A stretch of 21,115 nt of DNA from JALYRV01 sp036675475 (GTDB taxonomy: Bacteria > Acidobacteriota > Vicinamibacteria > Vicinamibacterales > SCN-69-37). Below, piece after piece: positions 14,361-21,115 of the stretch (the stretch's first letter is position 1; every line of letters begins with the position of its first letter). The DNA lies in contig JAKFEY010000062.1 in NCBI GenBank assembly GCA_036675475.1, positions 1 to 21,115 on the forward strand, read 5' to 3'. The notes beneath the pieces are model-generated. The model had not been told where the DNA came from. It did no database searches and saw only the letters and a program-made list of their open reading frames with translations. Position numbers and translations under genes: made by a program.

Positions 14361-15348
14361 GACGCGGCCCGGCGCGAAGCGCGTACAGCCTGGTTGCGGC
14401 ATGCGTTGCTCGTACGTCGGCGACGCGCGCGATCAGCCAACTGGCAAATTCTTCGGGTTGATCCAGCACCAGCTCGAGCTCCGCGACATGCAGCGCGAGA
14501 TCCACGCACCACGACTCGCGCAGCCGCACCGCGTCTTTCGCGGTCGTGAGCACGAACGCCGCGCCGGCGGCATCCGCCTGCCGTGCGATGCTCTCGATCT
14601 CGTCCGTCGTGTAGTGATGATGGTCCCCGAACCCGGATGCCCCGGCCACGTGCCACCCCGCGGCGCGGACGGCCGCGGCGAACTGCTCGTTGTCGGCAAT
14701 GCCCGACACCAGAAACGCGCGCGCCCCGGCCAGGTCTGCCGGCGGCGGACTGACGCGGCGCTCCGCCGCGAAATTCTTCCCGGTTGAATTTCCCCGGTCC
14801 GCATCCGCGGCGCCGCCAATGGTGACGATGGCGTCGGCATGCGCCAGCGCCTCGACCGGTTCGCGCAACCGCCCCGCCGGCATCACCCGATCGCGCAGGT
14901 CGCGCGGCTCAATCATCACGATGTCGATGTCGCGCGCCACACGCAGATGCTGAAACCCATCGTCCAGAATGTGCACGGTGGCCCCGAGCTGCTCGGCCAC
15001 GACGCCGGCCCGGGCGCGATCCGCGCTCACCACCACGATCGCGCCATCGAGCTGCTCGGCCAGCATCAGCGGCTCGTCGCCCGACTCGGCAAGCGAGCCG
15101 CGCACGCCGGGGGCGTCGCGCACCACCACCGGCGCGTCCGTCACGCGCGCGCGGGCGTAGCCGCGGCTGAGAATGGCGGGACGCTCACCGGCCGCCAGCA
15201 GCGCGCGCGCGACGAGCGCCGCCATCGGCGTTTTCGCGCGTCCGCCGACCGCGATGTTCCCGACGCTGATGACCGGACGGCTCAGCCGGAGCGGCTCGGC
15301 CGACGCCCGCCGCCATCTCGTGATCGCGGAATGAAGGAGGTGCAACAC
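14350..15348 (-). CDS. lpxK: Tetraacyldisaccharide 4'-kinase LpxK with altered P-loop
   Basis: LpxK phosphorylates the 4' position of the lipid A disaccharide to form lipid IVA at the inner membrane. The 332-aa protein has the LpxK P-loop region at 28-41, AILSRGY (58-64), the catalytic-region DDGFQHLRVARDIDIV and TTAKDAVRL near the C-terminus. The P-loop reads GNIAVGGRAKTP where the family normally has GGxGKTP: the Gly before the Lys is Ala38. The start is a GTG at 15348 (a TTG follows directly) with no Shine-Dalgarno. It begins 19 bp after the ATPase stop rather than overlapping, unlike the rest of the operon. Confidence 0.9.
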   Translation of the reverse strand: MLHLLHSAITRWRRASAEPLRLSRPVISVGNIAVGGRAKTPMAALVARALLAAGERPAILSRGYARARVTDAPVVVRDAPGVRGSLAESGDEPLMLAEQLDGAIVVVSADRARAGVVAEQLGATVHILDDGFQHLRVARDIDIVMIEPRDLRDRVMPAGRLREPVEALAHADAIVTIGGAADADRGNSTGKNFAAERRVSPPPADLAGARAFLVSGIADNEQFAAAVRAAGWHVAGASGFGDHHHYTTDEIESIARQADAAGAAFVLTTAKDAVRLRESWCVDLALHVAELELVLDQPEEFASWLIARVADVRATHAATRLYALRAGPRHAS

Positions 15349-15367
15349 GATTCAGTCCGCCGTCATG

Positions 15368-16528
15368 CTATCTGAAGAGCGCCGTCCACGATGGCGCTGC
15401 GAGCTCCTGCGCGGGAACCGCCGTGACCCTCGGCGCGATCGCATAGCGACGACTGCCGGGATAGATCACCACGAGCTGATCGAGACTCAGATCGGTCAGT
15501 GCACTTCGCATCGAGGGCGTCAATACGGGCGCATCCGATCGCTTCACCTCTATGCCGTATCGCCGCCGGCTTCGAAAGAGCAGCAAATCGAGCTCAGCGC
15601 CACCGTGCGTGGCCCAGAAATAGGCTTCGTCCGGCTCGAGCGCCCGAAGCACCTGCTCCACGACGTAGCCCTCCCAGGACGCACCCATCTTGGGATGCCG
15701 AAGCAGATCGGTCTGCGTCCTGATACCCAGCAGCTGATGCAGCAGGCCGCTGTCTCGCACATACACCTTTGGCGCCTTCACCTGCCGCTTTGCAAGATTC
15801 TCGTGCCACGGCCGCAGCTGGCGCACCATGAAGACGTCCGAGAGCACGTCGAGATATCGACGGATTGTCGGCTCGCCCACTCCCAGACTTCGCGCGGGCT
15901 CGGCATGGTTCCAGATCTGCCCGTGGTAATGCGCCACCATCGTCCAGAACCGAAGCAGGGTTGGCGCCGCAATCCCGATGCCGAGCTGCGGCACGTCGCG
16001 CTCGAGGAACGTGCGTACGAACTGCTCGCGCCAGCGCCAGCTGTCCTTGTCGCTGCGCGCAAGAAACGCCCGGGGAAACCCGCCGCGACGCCAGTGCCGA
16101 TCGAGGCTCCGGTGTCCGAGCTCCCGCAGGTCGAACCCGCCAACATCGATCACCTCGATTCGTCCCGCGAGGCTCTCGGAGGATTGCCGCAGCAGGCCGG
16201 GAGAGGCGCTTCCGAGCACCAGAAAACGTGCCGGCAGAGGTTTGCGATCGGCGAGAACCCGCAGGATCGGAAACAGGTCCGGACGCCGCTGGATTTCGTC
16301 AATTACGACAATGCCGCGCAGGGGCGCGAGGGCCGCCATTGGCTCGGCGAGCCGAGCGAGGTCCGCCGGATCCTCGAGGTCGAAATAGGCGTGGGAACCT
16401 GCCGGGACAATCCGGCGCGCCAGCGTCGTCTTGCCGGCCTGACGAGGTCCGACAAGCGCGACGACCCGTCCGCGCCGGAGGGCCCGGCGGACGGCGGACG
16501 CGAGCTCGGAGCGGGCGCGGCCTGGCAC
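15368..16528 (-). CDS. AAA/DUF4143-type ATPase with PD-(D/E)XK-like C-terminus
   Basis: The 386-aa protein has an N-terminal P-loop ATPase: Walker A GPRQAGKTT (27-35), Walker B GIVVIDEIQ (72-80) and a sensor-like GSASP (106-110). A winged-helix-like segment follows at about 212-240 (SLGVGEPTIRRYL). The C-terminal region matches the DUF4143 arrangement and a PD-(D/E)XK-like pattern: E286 in WEGYVVEQ, AELD (E312, D314) and IEVK (E327, K329). The family's cellular role is not established, as far as I know. Three sampled lines average about 61% GC, against 70-80% in sampled lines of lpxK and waaA. It sits between two lipid A genes with no functional link to them, which suggests acquisition. The GTG start abuts a 37-bp palindrome carrying its probable promoter. 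Confidence 0.9.
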   Translation of the reverse strand: MPGRARSELASAVRRALRRGRVVALVGPRQAGKTTLARRIVPAGSHAYFDLEDPADLARLAEPMAALAPLRGIVVIDEIQRRPDLFPILRVLADRKPLPARFLVLGSASPGLLRQSSESLAGRIEVIDVGGFDLRELGHRSLDRHWRRGGFPRAFLARSDKDSWRWREQFVRTFLERDVPQLGIGIAAPTLLRFWTMVAHYHGQIWNHAEPARSLGVGEPTIRRYLDVLSDVFMVRQLRPWHENLAKRQVKAPKVYVRDSGLLHQLLGIRTQTDLLRHPKMGASWEGYVVEQVLRALEPDEAYFWATHGGAELDLLLFRSRRRYGIEVKRSDAPVLTPSMRSALTDLSLDQLVVIYPGSRRYAIAPRVTAVPAQELAAPSWTALFR

Positions 16529-16564
16529 CTTGAAATCCTAACATGCCATGTTAGAATTTCAAGG
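16528..16564 (-). promoter_or_regulatory. 37-bp palindromic operator/promoter of the ATPase gene
   Basis: Arms of 18 bp (16528-16545 and 16547-16564) around one central base match at 17 of 18 positions; the core is CTAACATG-C-CATGTTAG. On the minus strand it contains TTGAAA (16562-16557), a 16-bp spacer and TAGGAT (16540-16535), then 6 nt to the GTG, so transcription would begin on the start codon. The symmetry also gives a plus-strand TTGAAA and TAGAAT with a 15-bp spacer. A dimeric repressor site, possibly for the ATPase's own HTH, is a reasonable inference. Confidence 0.65.
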
Positions 16565-16569
16565 CATTT

Positions 16570-17904
16570 TCAGTTGACGATCCGGAACGGCCGGACCTGT
16601 CCGCGCGGACTGTCGGACGGGAAGATGGCCGCGATGGCGTCGAGCGTCCGGGCTTTCGCGCCCCGGTTCGCCTCGACCAGCGCCCTGGCAGCGGCGCCGA
16701 GGCGCGCGCGCAGCACCGGATCGCTGAGCACCTTGAACAGCTGATCGCTGAACTCGCGCGCCGACGCCACCTGCACCGCGCCCTGTCCCTCCACGAACGT
16801 CTGCGCAATCTCCGCGAAGTTCTGCATGTGCGGCCCGAAGAGGATGGCCTTGCCGTGAATGGCCGGCTCCAGAATGTTGTGGCCGCCCCAGTCCACGAGG
16901 CTGCCGCCGACAAACACCGCCGTCGCGACGGGGAACAGATGCGGCAGCTCGCCAATCGTGTCGAGCACGACGACGTCGTGCTGGGGCTCGGCGTCGACCG
17001 GCAAGTCCGTGCGGCGGGCGACGCGGAAGCCGGCGTGGCGCACGAGGTCGGTGACGTCGCCAAACCGCTCCGGCTTGCGCGGCGCGATGACCAACAGCGC
17101 GTCGGGCCACGCGCGCTGCACCGGACGGAACGCGTCGAGCACGGCCTCTTCCTCGCCCCGCAGCGTCGACGCCGCGATCACCACGTGACGGCCCGGCCGC
17201 ACCTTGAAGTAGCGCAGCACGCGGTGCGCGCCGCGTCCGGCGGTCATGGCGGACGGCAGCTCCACCGAGTCGAACTTGAGACTGCCCGTAATCACGACGC
17301 GCGCCGGATCGGCGCCCATCTCGATGATTCGCTGCGCCGACTGCTCGCCCTGCATGCAGAAGCGATCCACGTCGGCGAGTACCTCTTTAAAGAAGAAGCG
17401 CGCGAGCTTGTAGCGCGGATACGAGCGCTGCGAAATCCGCCCATTGACCAGCATCGTCTTCACGCCCTGCCGGCGGCACTCGCGCAGCAGGTTGGGCCAC
17501 AGTTCCGTTTCCATCATGACAAACAGCCGCGGGCGCACCAGCTTGAGCGTGCGGCGGATGATGAAGCCGAGATCGAACGGAAAAAAGAAGACGCCGTCCA
17601 CCTGCTGCAGGTGCGTGCGCGCGACCTGCTGGCCGGTCATCGTGGTCGTGGAGACGAACAGCCGCAGCCGCGGATACCGGGCGCGGAGGTCCGCGACCAG
17701 CGCGCGGGCCGTGAGCACTTCGCCCACCGACACGGCGTGAATCCAGATCGAGTCGTCGCCATCCAGATTAAAGGAGAGCGGCAGGTACCCGAGCCGCTGC
17801 GGCAGGCTGCCGACATACTTGCGGTACCGGACGGCCTGGTAGACGAAATAGGGCGATGCCAGCACGAAGATCGCGAAAATCGCGACGGTATAGAGCGTGT
17901 GCAT
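16570..17904 (-). CDS. waaA: 3-deoxy-D-manno-octulosonic acid (Kdo) transferase
   Basis: WaaA transfers Kdo from CMP-Kdo to lipid IVA and is anchored at the cytoplasmic face of the inner membrane. The 444-aa GT30 protein has an N-terminal anchor helix (about 4-22). WIHAVSVGEV follows, then FVSTTTMTGQQVA, FFPFDLGFIIRR, METELWPNLLREC and LVNGRISQRSY. The C-terminal half has AASTLRGEEE, APRKPERF and VGGSLVDWGGHNILEPA. These are conserved KdtA blocks in order. The frame runs on to 18465, but that part is antisense to gapA; the ATG at 17904 starts the homology. It is the first gene of the envelope operon and diverges from gapA. It ends 5 bp before the ATPase palindrome. Confidence 0.95.
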   Translation of the reverse strand: MHTLYTVAIFAIFVLASPYFVYQAVRYRKYVGSLPQRLGYLPLSFNLDGDDSIWIHAVSVGEVLTARALVADLRARYPRLRLFVSTTTMTGQQVARTHLQQVDGVFFFPFDLGFIIRRTLKLVRPRLFVMMETELWPNLLRECRRQGVKTMLVNGRISQRSYPRYKLARFFFKEVLADVDRFCMQGEQSAQRIIEMGADPARVVITGSLKFDSVELPSAMTAGRGAHRVLRYFKVRPGRHVVIAASTLRGEEEAVLDAFRPVQRAWPDALLVIAPRKPERFGDVTDLVRHAGFRVARRTDLPVDAEPQHDVVVLDTIGELPHLFPVATAVFVGGSLVDWGGHNILEPAIHGKAILFGPHMQNFAEIAQTFVEGQGAVQVASAREFSDQLFKVLSDPVLRARLGAAARALVEANRGAKARTLDAIAAIFPSDSPRGQVRPFRIVN

Positions 17905-17956
17905 GCGACAGAGCGAGTATGCACTAAAATGGTCGATTGGGGAGGGTTCGAGCAGC
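17905..17956. promoter_or_regulatory. Divergent waaA/gapA promoter region
   Basis: Only 52 bp separate the two start codons. For gapA, TAAAAT (17925-17930, plus) predicts +1 near 17937, and GGAGG at 17941-17945 lies 11 nt before the ATG. For waaA, CATACT (17921-17916, minus) ends 11 nt before its ATG, giving a leader of about 5 nt and no Shine-Dalgarno. The two -10 candidates are 3 bp apart. No convincing -35 boxes were found. Confidence 0.4.
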
Positions 17957-18964
17957 ATGGCAATCAAGGTAGGAATCAACGGCTTCGGACGCATCGGGCG
18001 CAACATCATGCGCGCCGCGATGGCGTATGACGACATCGATATCGTGGCGGTCAACGACCTCACGGATGCGGCCACGCTGGCGCACCTCCTGAAGTACGAC
18101 TCCATCCTCGGAAATCTCGCGGCCGACATCACCGCGAAGGGCTCGACGATCAGCGTCGACGGCGATGCGTTCGAGGTGCTGTCGCAGAAGGATCCGGCTG
18201 CCCTGCCCTGGAAATCGCTCGGCGTCGACGTGGTGTTCGAGTCGACCGGCCGCTTCACCGGACGCGACGATGCCGCGAAGCACATCACGGCGGGGGCCAG
18301 GCGCGTCATCATCACGGCGCCGGCGAAAAAACCCGACGTTACGGTGCTGATGGGCGTCAACCACGAGACGTACGACCCGGCCAGCCACCAGATCGTGTCC
18401 AACGCGTCGTGCACCACCAACTGCCTCGCGCCGATGGCCAAGGTGCTGCACGAGGCGTTCGGCATCAGGCACGGCTGGATGACGACGGTGCACTCGTATA
18501 CGAACGATCAGCAGCTGCTCGACCTGCCGCACAAGGACCTGCGGCGGGCGCGCGCCGCGGCGCTGTCGATCATCCCGACGACGACCGGCGCGGCGACGGC
18601 GGTTGGCGAAGTGATGCCGGAGCTCAAGGGCAAGCTCGATGGCATCTCGATGCGCGTGCCGACGCCGAACGTCTCGTGCGTCGATCTGGTGACGAACCTC
18701 GAGAAGCCCACGACGGCAGAGGCCATCAACGCCGCGTTCAAGACGGCCGCCGACGGCCCGCTGAAGGGCATCCTCGAGTACGTGGAGGCGCCGCTCGTGT
18801 CGATCGACTTCCGCGGCAACCCGCACTCCTCCATCATCGACGCGCCGTACACGAAGGTGATGGACGGCACGTTCGTGAAGACGCTGTCGTGGTACGACAA
18901 CGAGTGGGGCTATTCGAGCCGCTGCGTGGACCTGCTTCGCTTCATGGCGGGCAAGGGGCTCTAG
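17957..18964 (+). CDS. gapA: Glyceraldehyde-3-phosphate dehydrogenase (type I)
   Basis: GAPDH converts glyceraldehyde 3-phosphate to 1,3-bisphosphoglycerate with NAD and phosphate in glycolysis. The 335-aa protein has the Rossmann start INGFGRIGRN (7-16) and the NDLTD segment (33-37) after the second strand. The catalytic motif SNASCTTNC has Cys152; His179 is in TTVHSYTNDQQ. WYDNEWGYSSR is near the C-terminus. The ATG at 17957 starts the homology and has GGAGG 11 nt upstream; an upstream in-frame GTG at 17897 would overlap waaA. The stop TAG directly abuts the pgk start. Confidence 0.97.
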   Translation: MAIKVGINGFGRIGRNIMRAAMAYDDIDIVAVNDLTDAATLAHLLKYDSILGNLAADITAKGSTISVDGDAFEVLSQKDPAALPWKSLGVDVVFESTGRFTGRDDAAKHITAGARRVIITAPAKKPDVTVLMGVNHETYDPASHQIVSNASCTTNCLAPMAKVLHEAFGIRHGWMTTVHSYTNDQQLLDLPHKDLRRARAAALSIIPTTTGAATAVGEVMPELKGKLDGISMRVPTPNVSCVDLVTNLEKPTTAEAINAAFKTAADGPLKGILEYVEAPLVSIDFRGNPHSSIIDAPYTKVMDGTFVKTLSWYDNEWGYSSRCVDLLRFMAGKGL

Positions 18965-20265
18965 GTGGCGGCCCGGTCCGTCCGCGACCTGGATCTGAAG
19001 GGCAAGCGCGTCTTTCTGCGCGTGGACTTCAACGTCCCGATCAAAGAGGGACGAATCAAGGACGACACGCGCATCCGGTCGTCGCTGCCGACCATCGAGC
19101 ATGTGCTCGCGCAGCAGCCGGCGGTGCTGCTGCTGGCGTCGCACCTCGGCCGGCCCAAGGGCAAACCGGCGCCCGAGTTTTCGCTCGCACCCGTGGCGAG
19201 CCGTCTCGAGCAACTGCTCGGCCGCAAAGTCGTGTTTGCCGCGGACTCCATCGGCGACGCGGCAACGAAGGCCATCGCCGAGGCCGGCCCCGGCGGCATC
19301 GTCCTCCTCGAGAACCTTCGGTTTCATGCCGGCGAAGAAAAGAACGACCCCGCGTTCGCGGCGGCGCTCGGCGAGCTGGCCGACGTCTATGTGAACGACG
19401 CCTTCGGCGCGGCGCACCGCGCGCATGCTTCGACGGAAGGCATCGTGCGGCACGTCGCGGCGTCAGGCGCGGGCCTGCTGATGGAGGCGGAGCTCAAGCA
19501 CCTGGGCGCGGCCATCACGACACCCGATCGTCCGTTTGTCGCCATCCTCGGCGGCGCGAAGGTGTCGGACAAGATTGAAGTCATCGAAAATCTGTTGAAC
19601 AAGGTGGACGCGCTGCTCATCGGCGGCGCGATGGCCTACACGTTCTTCAAGGCGCAGGGGCTGCCGGTTGGCACGTCGCTGGTCGAGCAGGATCGCGCCG
19701 ACACCGCCAACGACGTGCTGCGGCGCGCGGCCGCGCGGCCCGAGCTGCGATTCGAGCTGCCGGTCGATCACATCGTGGCGCCGAAGCTCGAAGCCGGCGC
19801 GCCTGCCGAAACGCTCGACGTCACCGACGCGGCCATCGGCGAGCGCATGGGACTCGACATCGGCCCGAAGACTGCCGCACGCTATGCGGCGATCATCGGC
19901 GGCGCAAAGACCGTAATCTGGAACGGGCCGATGGGCGTGTTCGAGATCGACGCCTTCGCTGGCGGCACGATGGCGGTGGCCAGGGCGGTCGCCGACGCGG
20001 ACGCCACGACGATCATCGGCGGCGGCGATTCCATTTCAGCCGTCGCGAAGGCCGGCGTCACGGATCGCATCACGCACATTTCCACCGGCGGCGGCGCCAG
20101 CCTGGAATTCCTGGGCGGCCAGACCCTGCCCGGTGTCGCCGCACTCGGAATGCGCGGCGGCGCGAGTGAGCGGAGCGAGCGAGCCACGCGAACGGAGCGG
20201 GGCGACGGGGTCCCCGCGAGTGAGCGTGTAGGGGAGGCCGAGGGGCAAAGCCCCTCGGGTAAAAA

Positions 20266-20269
<4 letters not shown>
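18965..20269 (+). CDS. pgk: Phosphoglycerate kinase with a repeat-encoded C-terminal tail
   Basis: PGK transfers the acyl phosphate of 1,3-bisphosphoglycerate to ADP. The 434-aa protein has the substrate motif RVDFNVP (19-25), SHLGRPKG, LLENLRFHAGE, the hinge/nucleotide region LGGAKVSDKIEVI, IWNGPMGVFE and GGGDSISAV, ending in the canonical TGGGASLEFLGGQTLPGVAAL near residue 394. The remaining 40 residues are an extra Arg/Glu/Ser/Gly-rich tail encoded by repeats and a hairpin (20147-20266) and have no counterpart in typical PGK. The GTG start at 18965 directly follows the gapA stop, with AAGGGG 6 nt upstream inside gapA. The stop overlaps the tpiA start as ATGA. Confidence 0.96.
20161..20226. 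repeat. GCGAG-rich repeat inside the pgk 3' end
   Basis: CGCGAGTGAGCG occurs twice (20161-20172 and 20215-20226) as a 12-bp direct repeat 54 bp apart. Between the copies lie GAGCGAGCGAG and a GCGGGG/CCCCGC inverted repeat around GGGGTCCCC. The composition is like dispersed intergenic repeats, not PGK coding sequence. It is translated as part of the pgk tail. Confidence 0.6.
20238..20258 (+). promoter_or_regulatory. 9-bp GC hairpin just before the tpiA start
   Basis: CCGAGGGGC and GCCCCTCGG form a perfect 9-bp stem with an AAA loop; GT, six A residues and then TG follow. The stem ends 7 nt before the tpiA ATG (20266), where a Shine-Dalgarno would normally lie, and no other is visible. The A-tract is on the coding strand, so it is not a forward intrinsic terminator. 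It may make tpiA translation depend on ribosomes finishing pgk, or protect mRNA ends. Confidence 0.5.
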
Positions 20270-21024
<755 letters not shown>

Positions 21025-21031
21025 ACCGAAA

Positions 21032-21077
21032 CCCGTCGAACCCGTCGAACCCGGGAACCTGGGAACCTGGGAACCTG
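21032..21077. repeat. GAACC-type tandem repeats before secG
   Basis: There are two 9-bp units of CCCGTCGAA (21032-21049), then CCCGGGAA (21050-21057), two copies of CCTGGGAA (21058-21073) and a partial CCTG. The repeat resembles the CCTCGAACC array upstream of holB. The array ends a few bases before the -10 hexamer at 21081. Confidence 0.8.
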
Positions 21078-21080
21078 CGT

Positions 21081-21086
21081 TATACT
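21081..21086 (+). promoter_or_regulatory. Probable -10 element upstream of secG
   Basis: TATACT (5 of 6 to TATAAT) ends 8 nt before the ATG at 21095, predicting a 5' leader of about 2 nt. There is no Shine-Dalgarno. The -35 position falls within the CCTGGGAA repeats and has no consensus match. Confidence 0.45.
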
Positions 21087-21094
21087 GTCTTCTT

Positions 21095-21115
21095 ATGTTT
21101 TACGCCGTGACCGCG
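21095..21115 (+). CDS. secG: Probable start of SecG, cut by the window edge
   Basis: Only seven codons are seen (MFYAVTA). They fit the start of SecG, the small membrane subunit of the SecYEG translocon, and secG very often follows tpiA in a gapA-pgk-tpiA run. The call depends on gene order and a short N-terminus, so the identity is tentative. Confidence 0.5.

Noticed and set aside
17905..18465. N-terminal extension of waaA to 631 residues
   Set aside because: The added part is antisense to gapA; Kdo transferase homology and the anchor helix begin at the ATG at 17904.
17924..19453. 509-codon minus-strand ORF over gapA and pgk
   Set aside because: It is antisense to gapA and pgk with no domain and shadow-like composition.

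Overview
This is a GC-rich (roughly 60-80% by line) bacterial chromosome segment carrying mostly housekeeping genes of a Gram-negative, lipid A- and ADP-heptose-making organism. Gene content, protein style, intergenic GAACC-type short repeats and the gap-pgk-tpi-secG order fit Acidobacteriota, perhaps Vicinamibacteria. That placement is inference from pattern and was not tested by any search.

Left part (1-8431, all minus strand). In transcription order this holds a cardiolipin synthase, an orphan response-regulator receiver protein, a class A penicillin-binding protein with an unusual proline/charged/Cys-Cys tail, a 372-bp gap with tandem and inverted repeats, the DNA polymerase III delta' subunit (holB), a doubtful 71-codon ORF, pdxA, and a nucleotide-sugar dehydrogenase cut by the window edge. 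The dehydrogenase has lower GC and may mark the edge of a surface-polysaccharide locus.

Middle (8542-17904, minus strand). The core is a compact envelope operon read waaA - AAA/DUF4143-type ATPase - lpxK - lpxL-like acyltransferase - waaF - gmhB - hldE kinase part - hldE adenylyltransferase part - waaC - ICMT-like methyltransferase, followed by tRNA-Val(TAC) and tRNA-Asp(GTC). Most junctions are 1-4 bp stop/start overlaps. The genes make ADP-heptose and build lipid A, Kdo and inner-core heptose. The ATPase breaks this pattern: it is lower in GC, lies between waaA and lpxK, and is preceded by a 37-bp AT-rich near-perfect palindrome that contains its probable promoter and reaches the first base of its start codon.

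Right part (17957-21115, plus strand). gapA-pgk-tpiA forms a lower-glycolysis operon divergent from waaA across only 52 bp. Seven codons at the end look like the start of secG. The last 40 codons of pgk come from repeat/palindrome DNA, including a 9-bp GC hairpin just before the tpiA start.

Most distinctive: (i) the palindrome-controlled ATPase cassette; (ii) -10-like hexamers spaced for leaderless or nearly leaderless transcripts at holB, the ATPase and secG, two of them directly beside GAACC-rich tandem repeats; (iii) repeat elements that supply the 3' ends of pdxA and pgk.
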